Below are positions 33,815 through 43,618 of a stretch of 61,681 nucleotides of DNA, one piece after another. The DNA is from UBA11891 sp965658355 (lineage in GTDB: Bacteria; Bacteroidota; Bacteroidia; Flavobacteriales; Flavobacteriaceae). The number at the start of each line of letters is the position of its first letter. The stretch's first letter is position 1. A program made the position numbers and the translations under genes. The stretch is taken from assembly GCA_965658355.1 (NCBI GenBank), contig CBFHRX010000008.1, forward strand, positions 1 to 61,681, given 5' to 3'. Under the pieces are notes generated by a model. It was given only the letters and a program-made list of their open reading frames with translations. It had not been told where the DNA came from and did not search any database.

Positions 33815-35230
33815 CTAATTAAGATCCCAGAATATTCTCGACTGTTGAGTGTCAATCCCCCCATTGGCCGCTTTTACATTAATCCCGTTAATGGTTTGTT
33901 CAGATTGAGGGTATGTATATCTCTTAGGAACAGCTAGGTTCAAGGAACCAGAATTCGGCAGATTGGGAGCATCAAAAAGTCTGTAAACTGTCCATCCCTC
34001 AAAACCACGGTTATACATGGCAATCCAAAATTGTTGTGCAATTTTTTCCTTGTCTGTACCTTCTGCTGTAGCAAAAGCCACATTTTCCTGAGCTAGATAT
34101 GCGGCTGAGTCTTCAACTGAAACTCCCCATTCAGACATACTTGCATTGATTCCATTTTCATAATGTTGTTCTGGACTTCCACCCACCGAAAAGCCTCTTC
34201 TGGCTGCTTCAGCAAGGATAAAGCTCATTTCTGCATAATCCATTAATACGCCTCTAAAATCTGGCGCATACAAACTTTGTGAAATATGAGAATTATCATT
34301 AAATGGAGTAGATTGCCCGTAAGGTCCTCCTTGATAAGCATCATTGATCTTTGAGGTTGGATCAAAAAACATATCTGCCCTAGGGTCAGTGAGCTCATTA
34401 ATTGCATTGACAAAAGTATCTGCTGGGATAAAATCTTGTCTTCCTGATTGCACCAAATCTTCCCATAATGGGTTTGTATTTGGCGGGGTACTTTCAAACC
34501 TAATATACGCGTTATCGGAATTAGAAGTTATGCCATTGGCGTAATTTTCTTCGATTAAGCTTTTCGCCATAAATTCGTCTTGATCAAATAATCGAGAACC
34601 TAATTTGACAAGAAGAGTGCTACCGAATTTTGTCCAATGTGGAATAGAACCCTCAAAAATTAAATCATCTGTGGCATAACCGGAACCAGTTCCAGAAAGA
34701 TCTGTGACTGCAGTTTGTGCGCGTAGAATCAAATCGGAGTAAATCGATGCAGCATCATCATAAGTTGGTGAAAGGGAGGCGTTGTCGCCTTCTGCATTCA
34801 AGGCCTCCGAATAGGGGACATCTCCAAAAGCATCAACAAGCATCTGCCAGGCATAGACCGAAAGTAATTCAATCTGGGCTGTCTTGACAGGGTCTGTTGT
34901 TTGCGTTTTTGCATTATTCAAATCTCCCAAAACATCGCGGTAAAATTCAGAAAACATATAGTCTGGAATTTCCCTATTTTTCATGTTGTAGTTTGATTCG
35001 TCAGTATATTGCGTTTGCGTCCAATACTGCGCATACAGTCTGAAATTATTTCTGTTGACGTTTGTCGACTCAATAAAATCAGCTAAGCTATTTGAAGCAG
35101 AAACAAATAATTGACTGTCTGAAACTTCAGCGGGTTCATTTGGATTTTTATTTAATCGTTCATAGCTTTCATCCGATTCACAGCCCATAAATAGTGTAAG
35201 TGCGAGGGTAAGTAATGTGATTTTTTTCAT
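33815..35230 (-). CDS. SusD/RagB family outer-membrane lipoprotein (second copy)
   Basis: This 471-residue lipoprotein has a signal ending LTLALTLFMGC (Cys17). The N-terminal YERLNKNPNEPAEVSDSQLF, the TPR-like YAWQMLVDAFGDVPYSEALN, and the C-terminal QQFWIAMYNRGFEGWTVYRL with PKRYTYPQSEQTINGINV are typical of SusD_2-type proteins. It is shorter than, and only distantly similar to, the 26325-27929 copy, so the two pairs are not a recent duplication. It follows its susC by 27 nt and ends at a strong terminator. The substrate is unknown. Confidence 0.9.
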   Translation of the reverse strand: MKKITLLTLALTLFMGCESDESYERLNKNPNEPAEVSDSQLFVSASNSLADFIESTNVNRNNFRLYAQYWTQTQYTDESNYNMKNREIPDYMFSEFYRDVLGDLNNAKTQTTDPVKTAQIELLSVYAWQMLVDAFGDVPYSEALNAEGDNASLSPTYDDAASIYSDLILRAQTAVTDLSGTGSGYATDDLIFEGSIPHWTKFGSTLLVKLGSRLFDQDEFMAKSLIEENYANGITSNSDNAYIRFESTPPNTNPLWEDLVQSGRQDFIPADTFVNAINELTDPRADMFFDPTSKINDAYQGGPYGQSTPFNDNSHISQSLYAPDFRGVLMDYAEMSFILAEAARRGFSVGGSPEQHYENGINASMSEWGVSVEDSAAYLAQENVAFATAEGTDKEKIAQQFWIAMYNRGFEGWTVYRLFDAPNLPNSGSLNLAVPKRYTYPQSEQTINGINVKAANGGIDTQQSRIFWDLN

Positions 35231-35257
35231 TTTTATACAATATTTTAAGTTCAGATT

Positions 35258-38200
35258 TTAAAAGTTAAAACTCACATTAAGACCGTAAGTTTTTACTGCA
35301 GGATAGGCACCAGACTGATAGCCTTGAGCGTTGCCAGCTCCAAGCCCAGCTTCAGGATCCGTATACGGGGAGTTTTTATGGATAATCCAAAGGTTTCTTC
35401 CCACAAATGCAATAGAAGCACTTGTAATAGGCGATCTATCCATAAGCTTTGATGGAAACGTATATCCTAACCTTAGTTCTCTTAATTTTACAAATGATGC
35501 ATCGTGTACGTGCATGGCATGTGGTGCTCCGGTACCCGTCCAACCCTCAGGGTTTAGGTAGTTGTCATATCGACTCATTACATCAGTGTTTTGTGTTCCC
35601 GCTACATTAGCAACACCATCGTTTATGACAGCATTGCTCGGAAGAATAACGCCGTCAAGTCTTTTACCACCTCCGTTGGGGATGGTTTTTCTGATGTCAT
35701 TACCAAGGTAATTTACACCAACAGATCTATCATAAGCACCGGTTCCGTATCCATACCAAGTATCTAAGGAAAAGAAATCCCCTCCTTTTTGAATGTCAAC
35801 CAAAAAACTTAGAGCAATGTTTTTATAGGAGAGAGAGTTTCGAATGCTTCCTGTCCAATCCGGATTAATATCTCCAATGATATTATCAGAATTAGATGTT
35901 CTTTGATAATATGCATATTGATAATCACCATCCCCGGAGCCAGTGGTTTCTACTGCAAGCACTTTTCTTCCATTTGCATCTCTTACATACGTATGACCTC
36001 GAATCACACCGAACGGCTCACCAACTTGACCTCCTACTTGTATGCCCCCTTGTGGAGACATCAGGTTTAAGTATTGAATCGCTTTTCCTGTTGCGTCATT
36101 ACCAAGGTCTAAAATTTCTGACCGATACATATTGTAATTCAATGTGATGTCCCAGTTGAAATTATAGGTGGCTATAGGCTTAACTCTAAATAAAGCCTCA
36201 AAACCTTTATTTTGAATGCTACCGGCGTTTGTGACAATTGCGGAAAACCCAGTGCTTGGAGTTACGTCTAAATCAGTCAGAAGATGATCCGTCGTTTTTT
36301 CGTACAATGAAAGGTCAAAACCTACTCTCCCATTAAACAAACTCATTTCCAAGCCAATTTCATTCTCAGTAGTTTCCTCAGCCTTTAAGTCTTTGTTAGG
36401 GAGTGTGCTGGGATTCGAAGCAGAAGCAGCACCACCCCTGGCAGGATTTATAGTATAGGCTCTGAAAACATTGTAAGGATTTGTATCATTCCCCACTACT
36501 GCATGATTTGCTCTAATTTTTGCAAACGTAATGGCTTCGCTATCAATTAAGTTTGACAGGATAATTGACCCGGAAACAGAATAATACCCGTAGGTATTGT
36601 TGTTAATAGGAAGCGCAGATGATCGGTCTCTTCTGTATGCTCCTTCTACAAAATAAGTGTCTTGTAAGCCCACACCTAGAGAGGCATAGAGGCCCTCCAC
36701 ATTTTTTTGTGCATCATACTGATACATTTCATTCGCTGTTATCGGGTTTACCGAGTTGTCAAGTGAAAAAATATCCGGAAAATTCAATCCGCCATTTGTC
36801 CTAGTTCTTGTTTGATCCCAGTTCTGAACTCTTAAATTATATCCCATAAGTGCAGTTAAATCGAGCTCTTCACTTAAGTCTTTACTGTAGTTAAGAATGA
36901 AGTCATAATTGTATTCAGATCGAACTCTATATTCATTTTGATAACCGGGCTGGTCGTTAAATAGATTGGCTCCTTTGCTTCCAGTTCCGACAGCTATGTT
37001 AGCCCGATGTTCTCTTACTTCCGTAAGGTCATCATAGGTAACACGCCCCAAAAGATGTAAGTCTTCATTAAAATCATAGGTTAAACTTATGTTGCCAAAA
37101 AATCTGTTTCTGGAGTCTGTCGTATAATTGTTATAACGTGACCAATAGGGATTGTCGAAATACAGAGGTTGGTGATTTGGAGAAGCCGAAGCGTCAGCTG
37201 TGTTTGTTCCAATCATATTCCAGGAATAGTTTTTACCAGTTTCTTCAAAAACTCTTTTTTGTTCCAAGATACTGGCGCCAACAGCCCACCATTGTCTGAA
37301 CCCTTGCATGGGGTTTAAGCCATCATAGCCGGTTCCAAAACGGCCTATGGTTTGTGCGTTAACATTGGTAATTGAAGCGTCTATTGTCAGTGCATCAAAG
37401 TGTCTAGTCGCTCTCATAGAGGCTGTATTTCGATCCATATTTGCATTTGGAAGAATGCCATCAGAATGAAGATTCGTATAACTCAATCTGAAGGTTCCAT
37501 TTTTTCCAGCGTCTTCAAAAGAAATAGAGTTTTGCTGAGTGACATCGGTTTCAAAAAAGTCATTGGGAGTGTCATTTGGTGCAATAGCGGGAGCTGTTTG
37601 TTGATACAAATCAGCCCACTCTGGAACCATATTATACCAATGGTGTATTTGTTGTCCAACCAATTTTGGCCCATAGGATCCATCATCACCTGTATAGAAA
37701 GAGGAGTTGTTGCCCCACTGTCCATAATAATTTCCAGTCCACTGCTCACCCGTTTCAATAGCAGAGGGACCAATGTATCCTCTTCTATATTGTCCATATC
37801 CGTATCCATATTGATTTTGGTAAATAGGTAAAGTTGTGTCGTCAACATACCCAACGGTAGTCTGTGAGTTTACATTTATTCCTATGCCTTTTTTCGATTT
37901 TCCCTTCTTGGTCGTAATCAAAATAACACCATTCGCTCCTCTAGACCCATACAAAGCAGAGGCTGCAGCTCCTTTCAAAACTGAAACTGAAGCAATATCA
38001 CTAGGATTGATATCCATGGCTGCATTCCCAAAGTCGACACCGCCTCTTCCACTTTGAGTCTCATGTTCAGGTTCAACGTTATTTCCAGTTTCATTATCAA
38101 TAGGAGTTCCATCAACAACAAAAAGAGCTTGATTGGAATTTGACAAAGAGGAATAGCCTCTGATTACAACATTTGCGGATCCCCCCATGGTATTGAAAGA

Positions 38201-38650
38201 TTGAATGTCAAGACCGGCAACTTCCCCTTGAAGCGCTTCAATTGGGTTTAACGACCTTACGTCATTTAACTGATCCCCACTCACTGTTTGAACAGAGTAC
38301 CCTAGCGATTTCTTTTTTCTGCTTATTCCCAAAGCAGTCACCACGACCTCCTCCAATTCGTTGTCTTGAGAAAGACTAATGGTGTAATCGTTTCGCTCTC
38401 CTATGGTAAGCCGCTGATCAGCATAGCCTACATAACTAATTAAAAGGATTTGCCCTGGAGAGGCGTCTATACTAAAATTTCCGTCAAAGTCAGAGGTGAC
38501 GCCGAAGAGGGTCCCTTCAAGAACGATTGTAGCCCCTGGGAGTGGTGTGCCAGTTTCGTCATTAATGGTTCCTGTGATTTGCGTTTGTGCCCAGGCTTGA
38601 TGAAAGCATAGGAGTCCCATAAGGGACCATAAGAAATAGGTTTTCTTCAT
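35258..38650 (-). CDS. SusC/RagA family TonB-linked outer-membrane transporter (second copy)
   Basis: This 1130-residue TonB-dependent importer has a signal peptide (MKKTYFLWSLMGLLCFHQAWA). A carboxypeptidase-regulatory-like domain follows (QITGTINDETGTPLPGATIV). Then come the TonB-box region NELEEVVVTALGISRKKKSL, a plug (NTMGGSANVVIRGYSSLSNS, ALFVVDGTPIDNETGN, VLKGAAASALYGSRGANGVI), and a long barrel ending TYGLNVSFNF with a terminal Phe. It forms a two-gene operon with susD. No glycan-degrading enzyme is adjacent, so this is not a complete polysaccharide utilisation locus. Confidence 0.95.
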   Translation of the reverse strand: MKKTYFLWSLMGLLCFHQAWAQTQITGTINDETGTPLPGATIVLEGTLFGVTSDFDGNFSIDASPGQILLISYVGYADQRLTIGERNDYTISLSQDNELEEVVVTALGISRKKKSLGYSVQTVSGDQLNDVRSLNPIEALQGEVAGLDIQSFNTMGGSANVVIRGYSSLSNSNQALFVVDGTPIDNETGNNVEPEHETQSGRGGVDFGNAAMDINPSDIASVSVLKGAAASALYGSRGANGVILITTKKGKSKKGIGINVNSQTTVGYVDDTTLPIYQNQYGYGYGQYRRGYIGPSAIETGEQWTGNYYGQWGNNSSFYTGDDGSYGPKLVGQQIHHWYNMVPEWADLYQQTAPAIAPNDTPNDFFETDVTQQNSISFEDAGKNGTFRLSYTNLHSDGILPNANMDRNTASMRATRHFDALTIDASITNVNAQTIGRFGTGYDGLNPMQGFRQWWAVGASILEQKRVFEETGKNYSWNMIGTNTADASASPNHQPLYFDNPYWSRYNNYTTDSRNRFFGNISLTYDFNEDLHLLGRVTYDDLTEVREHRANIAVGTGSKGANLFNDQPGYQNEYRVRSEYNYDFILNYSKDLSEELDLTALMGYNLRVQNWDQTRTRTNGGLNFPDIFSLDNSVNPITANEMYQYDAQKNVEGLYASLGVGLQDTYFVEGAYRRDRSSALPINNNTYGYYSVSGSIILSNLIDSEAITFAKIRANHAVVGNDTNPYNVFRAYTINPARGGAASASNPSTLPNKDLKAEETTENEIGLEMSLFNGRVGFDLSLYEKTTDHLLTDLDVTPSTGFSAIVTNAGSIQNKGFEALFRVKPIATYNFNWDITLNYNMYRSEILDLGNDATGKAIQYLNLMSPQGGIQVGGQVGEPFGVIRGHTYVRDANGRKVLAVETTGSGDGDYQYAYYQRTSNSDNIIGDINPDWTGSIRNSLSYKNIALSFLVDIQKGGDFFSLDTWYGYGTGAYDRSVGVNYLGNDIRKTIPNGGGKRLDGVILPSNAVINDGVANVAGTQNTDVMSRYDNYLNPEGWTGTGAPHAMHVHDASFVKLRELRLGYTFPSKLMDRSPITSASIAFVGRNLWIIHKNSPYTDPEAGLGAGNAQGYQSGAYPAVKTYGLNVSFNF

Positions 38651-38989
38651 GGTTAAGTTAGGTTTTAAGATTTGGTTCGCTAAAAGTCTTAAATAAAAGT
38701 TAAAGCAGGAAAGAAAAATCAGGATTATTTCACTGAAACAGGCTGTTTTATACGTTTTTATATGAAAAAAGCTACTTTTTTATTTACTATATATTAAGCT
38801 GTAAAAACAGACAAAAGACTTTTCTTAATAAATGTTAAAATAGGGGTTCTGATATCTTCGAAAGAGAGCGGTGTAAAAAAAACAGCAGCTTGCTAATATT
38901 TTGTAGAAAATCGGTTGGAAACGAAAAATAAAGTTGCTACATTTGCACGCCCGTAAAACTATGGGAATTACAATTATTGAATAGAATTT
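38651..38989. other. 339-nt divergent intergenic region between susC and rpsL
   Basis: This AT-rich region separates the accessory susCD operon from the ribosomal supercluster. It contains the rpsL promoter (38915-38945) and a small hairpin in the rpsL leader (38950-38965). I see no TAnnTTTG box facing susC, no small gene and no tRNA. Confidence 0.7.
38915..38945 (+). promoter_or_regulatory. Predicted promoter of the ribosomal supercluster (rpsL)
   Basis: TTG (38915-38917), a 20-nt spacer and TACATTTG (38938-38945) match the Bacteroidota TTG-N17-23-TAnnTTTG consensus well. The predicted leader is about 41 nt. It is the only complete promoter I see before the rpsL-rplQ run. Confidence 0.7.
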
Positions 38990-39364
38990 ATGCCAACTAT
39001 TGCACAATTAGTACGAAAAGGAAGAGCTACGATTACCAAGAAGAGTAAATCGGCTGCTTTGGATTCGTGTCCTCAAAGACGTGGGGTGTGTACGCGTGTA
39101 TACACTACAACGCCTAAAAAGCCGAATTCCGCCATGCGAAAAGTCGCGCGGGTTCGATTGACCAATGGAAAAGAGGTCAATGCTTACATACCGGGAGAAG
39201 GACACAACCTCCAGGAGCACTCGATAGTATTGGTTCGTGGCGGAAGAGTTAAAGATCTGCCCGGGGTTCGATACCACATCGTTCGAGGCGCATTAGACAC
39301 CGCAGGGGTAGAAGGTCGATTACAACGTCGTTCCAAATACGGAGCCAAAAGACCAAAAAAATAA
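38990..39364 (+). CDS. rpsL: 30S ribosomal protein S12
   Basis: This 124-residue decoding-centre protein has family sequences MPTIAQLVRKGRATI, the TTPKKPNSAMRKVARV loop whose first lysines are sites of streptomycin resistance mutations in other bacteria, GEGHNLQEHSIVLVRGGRVK and DLPGVRYHIVRGALDT. The residues at the resistance positions look wild type (KKPNSA). It is the first gene of the supercluster, followed by rpsG after 23 nt. Confidence 0.98.
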   Translation: MPTIAQLVRKGRATITKKSKSAALDSCPQRRGVCTRVYTTTPKKPNSAMRKVARVRLTNGKEVNAYIPGEGHNLQEHSIVLVRGGRVKDLPGVRYHIVRGALDTAGVEGRLQRRSKYGAKRPKK

Positions 39365-39387
39365 CGTGAATTAGACACTACTAACCC

Positions 39388-39864
39388 ATGAGAAAAAGAC
39401 AAGCAAAAAAACGCCAGATACTTCCAGATCCTAAATTTAACGACACCCTAGTTACTAGGTTTGTCAACATGTTAATGTGGGACGGAAAGAAGTCTGTGGC
39501 TTTTGATGTATTTTACGACGCAATCGCTATTATCGAAGAACGCAAACAAGACGAGGAAAAGTCAGGATTGGAGATTTGGAAAGAAGCCCTTTCCAATGTG
39601 ATGCCCCACGTTGAGGTACGAAGCCGACGTGTAGGGGGTGCTACCTTTCAAATACCGATGCAAATACGCGCGGATCGAAAAGTTTCCCTTGCCATGAAAT
39701 GGTTGATTAGTTTTTCTAGAAAGAGAAATGAAAAATCTATGGCATTACGCCTTGCACAGGAATGCTTAGCTGCTGCTAAAGAAGAAGGTGCTGCTGTGAA
39801 GAAACGTACCGATACGCACAAGATGGCTGAGGCTAACAAGGCATTCTCACATTTCAGATTTTAA
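39388..39864 (+). CDS. rpsG: 30S ribosomal protein S7
   Basis: This 158-residue primary assembly protein of the 30S head has family sequences MRKRQAKKRQILPDPKFND, VEVRSRRVGGATFQIPMQIR, and the C-terminal KRTDTHKMAEANKAFSHFRF. The length is standard. It sits between rpsL and fusA as in the str operon. Confidence 0.98.
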   Translation: MRKRQAKKRQILPDPKFNDTLVTRFVNMLMWDGKKSVAFDVFYDAIAIIEERKQDEEKSGLEIWKEALSNVMPHVEVRSRRVGGATFQIPMQIRADRKVSLAMKWLISFSRKRNEKSMALRLAQECLAAAKEEGAAVKKRTDTHKMAEANKAFSHFRF

Positions 39865-39899
39865 CAACGAATACTAACTATATCTCTTTATAAAGAGCC

Positions 39900-42026
39900 A
39901 TGGCCAGAGACTTAAAATATACTAGGAACATTGGAATCGCCGCTCACATTGATGCTGGTAAAACCACTACTACTGAACGGATTCTTTTTTACACAGGTGT
40001 CAGCCACAAAATAGGAGAGGTGCACGATGGTGCCGCTACTATGGACTGGATGGAGCAAGAGCAAGAGCGTGGGATTACCATTACTTCTGCTGCTACTACC
40101 TGTACTTGGAACTTTCCAACAGAACAAGGAAAGCCGACTGCAGACGCCAAAGGATATCACTTTAACATTATTGATACTCCCGGTCACGTTGACTTTACAG
40201 TAGAGGTAAACCGATCACTCCGCGTATTGGATGGATTGGTTTTCTTATTTTCAGCTGTTGATGGGGTTGAGCCACAATCAGAAACCAACTGGAGGCTTGC
40301 TGATAATTACAAAGTGCCTCGTATTGGTTTTGTCAATAAAATGGACCGCCAAGGGTCTAACTTCTTGGGAGTATGTCAGCAAGTTCGCGACATGCTAAAG
40401 TCCAATGCAGTACCCATCGTTCTCAATATTGGAGACGAAGAAGATTTCCGCGGGATTGTTGACTTGGTAAAGAACAGAGCCATCGTGTGGCACGACGATA
40501 ACTACGGATCTACATTCGATGTTATTGACATTCCAGACGATCTTAAAGAAGAAGCTGAAACCTTAAGAGGTGAGTTAATCGAAGCCGTTGCTGAGTATGA
40601 CGAAAACCTTTTAGAAAAATATTTCGAAGATCCAGACTCCATCTCAGAAGATGAGGTTCACAATGCCTTACGAGCGGCTACTCAAGATATGAGTATCATT
40701 CCTATGGTGTGTGGTTCTTCTTTTAAAAACAAAGGGGTGCAATTTTTATTAGACGCTGTTTGTCGTTATTTACCTTCACCAGAAGACAAAGAAGCGATTG
40801 TAGGGACGGATCCCAATACGGACCAGGAAATCTCTAGAGCACCGTCACCAAAAGAGCCTTTTGCGGCTTTGGCTTTTAAAATTGCAACCGATCCGTATGT
40901 AGGTCGTTTGGCCTTTTTCCGCGCCTATTCAGGACGTTTAGATGCAGGATCCTATGTGCTTAACAACCGATCTGGAAATAAAGAACGTATTTCACGTATC
41001 TATCAGATGCACTCCAATAAGCAAAACGCTATTGATTTTATCGAGGCAGGAGACATTGGTGCAGCTGTAGGATTTAAAGATATCAAGACAGGAGATACCC
41101 TTTCTGCTGAAAAATCACCGATCATCCTCGAAAGTATGGAGTTCCCAGATCCCGTAATTGGTATCGCGGTGGAGCCTAAAACAAAAGCGGATGTAGATAA
41201 ATTAGGAATGTCTTTGGCCAAGCTGGCTGAAGAGGATCCTACTTTCCAAGTGAAGACAGACGAAGCCTCTGGACAGACTGTAATCTCAGGAATGGGAGAG
41301 CTTCACCTTGATATTATTGTAGATCGCTTAAGACGTGAATTCAAAGTAGAAGTTAACCAAGGACAGCCCCAAGTAGAGTACAAAGAAGCTCTTACTGCAT
41401 CAGCAGATCACCGTGAAGTGTACAAGAAGCAGACGGGTGGTCGTGGTAAATTCGCCGATATCGTATTTACAATTGAACCGGGAGAAGAAGGAAAAACAGG
41501 CCTTGAATTTGTAAACCAAATTAAAGGTGGTAACATTCCTAAAGAATACATTCCCTCAGTAGAAAAAGGATTTAAAGATTCCATGAAAAACGGACCTTTA
41601 GCTGGATTCGAAGTAGATGCTATGAAGGTGATCCTTAAGGACGGTTCCTTTCACCCTGTAGATTCTGATTCATTATCATTTGAATTAGCTGCTAAACTTG
41701 GGTTTAAAGAATCTGCCAAGGCAGCACGTGCTGTTATCATGGAGCCTATCATGAAATTAGAAGTACTAACACCAGAAGAGAATATGGGGGACATCGTAGG
41801 AGACCTTAACCGTCGTCGGGGACAGGTTAACTCTATGGATGACCGTGCAGGATCCAAGGTGGTTAAAGCTGAAGTACCATTATCTGAGATGTTTGGTTAC
41901 GTAACATCTTTACGTACACTATCCTCGGGTCGTGCTACTTCTACAATGGAGTTTTCTCACTACGCAGAAACACCTTCCAATATATCTGAAAATGTCATTG
42001 CAGAAATACAAGGTAAAAACGCATAA
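39900..42026 (+). CDS. fusA: Elongation factor G
   Basis: This 708-residue translocation GTPase has G1 AHIDAGKTTTTERILFYTG, the switch II region IDTPGHVDFTVEV, and the G4 motif NKMDR. Domains II-V follow, with GMGELHLDIIVDRLRREF and the C-terminal GRATSTMEFSHYAETP. Length and motifs are those of canonical EF-G. rpsJ follows after 11 nt; the tuf gene that sits here in many bacteria is absent. Confidence 0.98.
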   Translation: MARDLKYTRNIGIAAHIDAGKTTTTERILFYTGVSHKIGEVHDGAATMDWMEQEQERGITITSAATTCTWNFPTEQGKPTADAKGYHFNIIDTPGHVDFTVEVNRSLRVLDGLVFLFSAVDGVEPQSETNWRLADNYKVPRIGFVNKMDRQGSNFLGVCQQVRDMLKSNAVPIVLNIGDEEDFRGIVDLVKNRAIVWHDDNYGSTFDVIDIPDDLKEEAETLRGELIEAVAEYDENLLEKYFEDPDSISEDEVHNALRAATQDMSIIPMVCGSSFKNKGVQFLLDAVCRYLPSPEDKEAIVGTDPNTDQEISRAPSPKEPFAALAFKIATDPYVGRLAFFRAYSGRLDAGSYVLNNRSGNKERISRIYQMHSNKQNAIDFIEAGDIGAAVGFKDIKTGDTLSAEKSPIILESMEFPDPVIGIAVEPKTKADVDKLGMSLAKLAEEDPTFQVKTDEASGQTVISGMGELHLDIIVDRLRREFKVEVNQGQPQVEYKEALTASADHREVYKKQTGGRGKFADIVFTIEPGEEGKTGLEFVNQIKGGNIPKEYIPSVEKGFKDSMKNGPLAGFEVDAMKVILKDGSFHPVDSDSLSFELAAKLGFKESAKAARAVIMEPIMKLEVLTPEENMGDIVGDLNRRRGQVNSMDDRAGSKVVKAEVPLSEMFGYVTSLRTLSSGRATSTMEFSHYAETPSNISENVIAEIQGKNA

Positions 42027-42037
42027 TACGCATCCTT

Positions 42038-42343
42038 ATGAGTCAAAAAATTAGAATCAAACTCAAATCGTACGATCACAACTTGGTTGACAAGTCGGCG
42101 GAAAAGATTGTGAAAACAGTCAAAACTACGGGTGCTGTTGTGACAGGGCCTATTCCATTGCCAACACACAAGAAAATCTTTACGGTTTTGCGTTCTCCTC
42201 ACGTGAACAAAAAATCAAGAGAGCAATTTCAGTTGTGTTCTTACAAAAGATTACTAGACATCTACAGCTCTTCCTCCAAAACAATCGATGCCTTGATGAA
42301 GTTGGAATTGCCATCGGGTGTAGAAGTAGAAATAAAAGTTTAA
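42038..42343 (+). CDS. rpsJ: 30S ribosomal protein S10
   Basis: This 101-residue protein of the 30S head is also the NusE antitermination factor. Family sequences are KIRIKLKSYDHNLVDKSAEK, TGPIPLPTHKKIFTVLRSPH and REQFQLCSYKRLLDIY. It starts the S10 section directly behind fusA. Confidence 0.98.
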   Translation: MSQKIRIKLKSYDHNLVDKSAEKIVKTVKTTGAVVTGPIPLPTHKKIFTVLRSPHVNKKSREQFQLCSYKRLLDIYSSSSKTIDALMKLELPSGVEVEIKV

Positions 42344-42368
42344 GTAATAAAATAATTAATTATAAATC

Positions 42369-42986
42369 ATGTCTGGGTTAATAGGAAAAAAAATCGGTAT
42401 GACTAGCTTATTCGACGAGAATGGGAAGAATATTCCCTGCACCGTTATTGAGTGTGGTCCATGCGTGGTTACCCAAGTCAGAACCGAATCGGTTGACGGC
42501 TATGAAGCACTTCAGTTAGGTTTCGATGACAAGGCAGAGAAAAATGTTGGTAAAGCGGCTCAAGGTCACTTTGCTAAAGCCAACACTCCTCCTAAGCGTA
42601 AGCTCGTCGAATTCCAAAACTTTGAAGAAGATCATAAACTTGGGGACACCATCACAGTAGAATTATTTCAAGAAGGTGAATTTGTTGATGTAAGCGGTAC
42701 TTCTAAAGGAAAAGGTTTCCAAGGAGTAGTGAAGCGTCATGGATTTGGCGGAGTAGGACAAGCTACTCACGGTCAGCATAACCGTCTTCGTGCACCAGGA
42801 TCTATTGGTGCAGCTTCTTATCCTGCTAGAGTATTCAAAGGAATGCGCATGGCGGGTCAAATGGGAAATAGTAAAGTAAAAGTTCAAAACCTCCGCGTTG
42901 TAAAAGTAGTAGCTGAAAAGAATCTACTTGTGGTCAAAGGCTGTGTGCCCGGTCACAAAAACGCCTACGTAACAATTCAGAAATAA
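42369..42986 (+). CDS. rplC: 50S ribosomal protein L3
   Basis: This 205-residue early assembly protein near the peptidyl transferase centre begins GLIGKKIGMTSLFDENGKNI and has the loop KGFQGVVKRHGFGGVGQATH and PARVFKGMRMAGQMGN. The glutamine of GQMGN is the position methylated in E. coli L3. Its stop shares one base with the rplD start. Confidence 0.98.
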   Translation: MSGLIGKKIGMTSLFDENGKNIPCTVIECGPCVVTQVRTESVDGYEALQLGFDDKAEKNVGKAAQGHFAKANTPPKRKLVEFQNFEEDHKLGDTITVELFQEGEFVDVSGTSKGKGFQGVVKRHGFGGVGQATHGQHNRLRAPGSIGAASYPARVFKGMRMAGQMGNSKVKVQNLRVVKVVAEKNLLVVKGCVPGHKNAYVTIQK

Positions 42987-43615
42987 TGGAAGTAGCTGTT
43001 GTATCAATTGATGGAAAAGAGACAGGGAGAAAAGCCAAGCTTGACAAAGCTGTCTTTGGAATTGAACCCAACGAGCATGCCATCTATTTGGATGTGAAAT
43101 CACACTTGGCGAATAAACGCCAAGGGACACACCAATCCAAAGAGCGTGGTGAAATTGTCGGTTCAACTCGTAAAATAAAGAAGCAAAAAGGAACTGGTAC
43201 TGCCCGTGCAGGGAGTATCAAGAATCCTTTGTTCCGTGGTGGAGGTCGTGTATTTGGACCTAGCCCACGTGATTATTCACAGAAAGTCAATAAAAAAGTA
43301 AAACGTTTGGCACGTAAATCTGCTTTGAGTATGAAGGCACAAGAGAAAGCCATTATCGTTGTAGAAGACTTTCAATTAGAAGCACCTAAAACCAACACCT
43401 ATCAAGGAATTTTAGCTTCCTTAGGGGTAGCCGACAAAAAGTCGCTGCTCGTCTTGGGTGAAGGCAATAAAAATGTATATTTGTCGTCGCGTAATTTAAC
43501 ACACTCTGATGTTGTAACAGACTCAGAATTAAATACTTACAAAATAACAAACGCTACAAGTTTGATTTTGTCAGAAAGCGCAATAGCGAATATAGAATCA
43601 ACTTTGAATAAATAA
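42986..43615 (+). CDS. rplD: 50S ribosomal protein L4
   Basis: This 209-residue exit-tunnel protein has family sequences HLANKRQGTHQSKERGEIVG, KQKGTGTARAGSIKNPLFRG and GGRVFGPSPRDYSQKVNKKV. In E. coli L4 also represses the S10 operon; no such leader is identified here. It overlaps rplC by 1 nt. Confidence 0.98.
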   Translation: MEVAVVSIDGKETGRKAKLDKAVFGIEPNEHAIYLDVKSHLANKRQGTHQSKERGEIVGSTRKIKKQKGTGTARAGSIKNPLFRGGGRVFGPSPRDYSQKVNKKVKRLARKSALSMKAQEKAIIVVEDFQLEAPKTNTYQGILASLGVADKKSLLVLGEGNKNVYLSSRNLTHSDVVTDSELNTYKITNATSLILSESAIANIESTLNK

Positions 43616-43618
43616 GTC

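Noticed and set aside
38825..39007. A 60-codon minus-strand frame crossing the rpsL start
   Set aside because: It overlaps the rpsL promoter and start codon, and its composition is that of translated AT-rich spacer.
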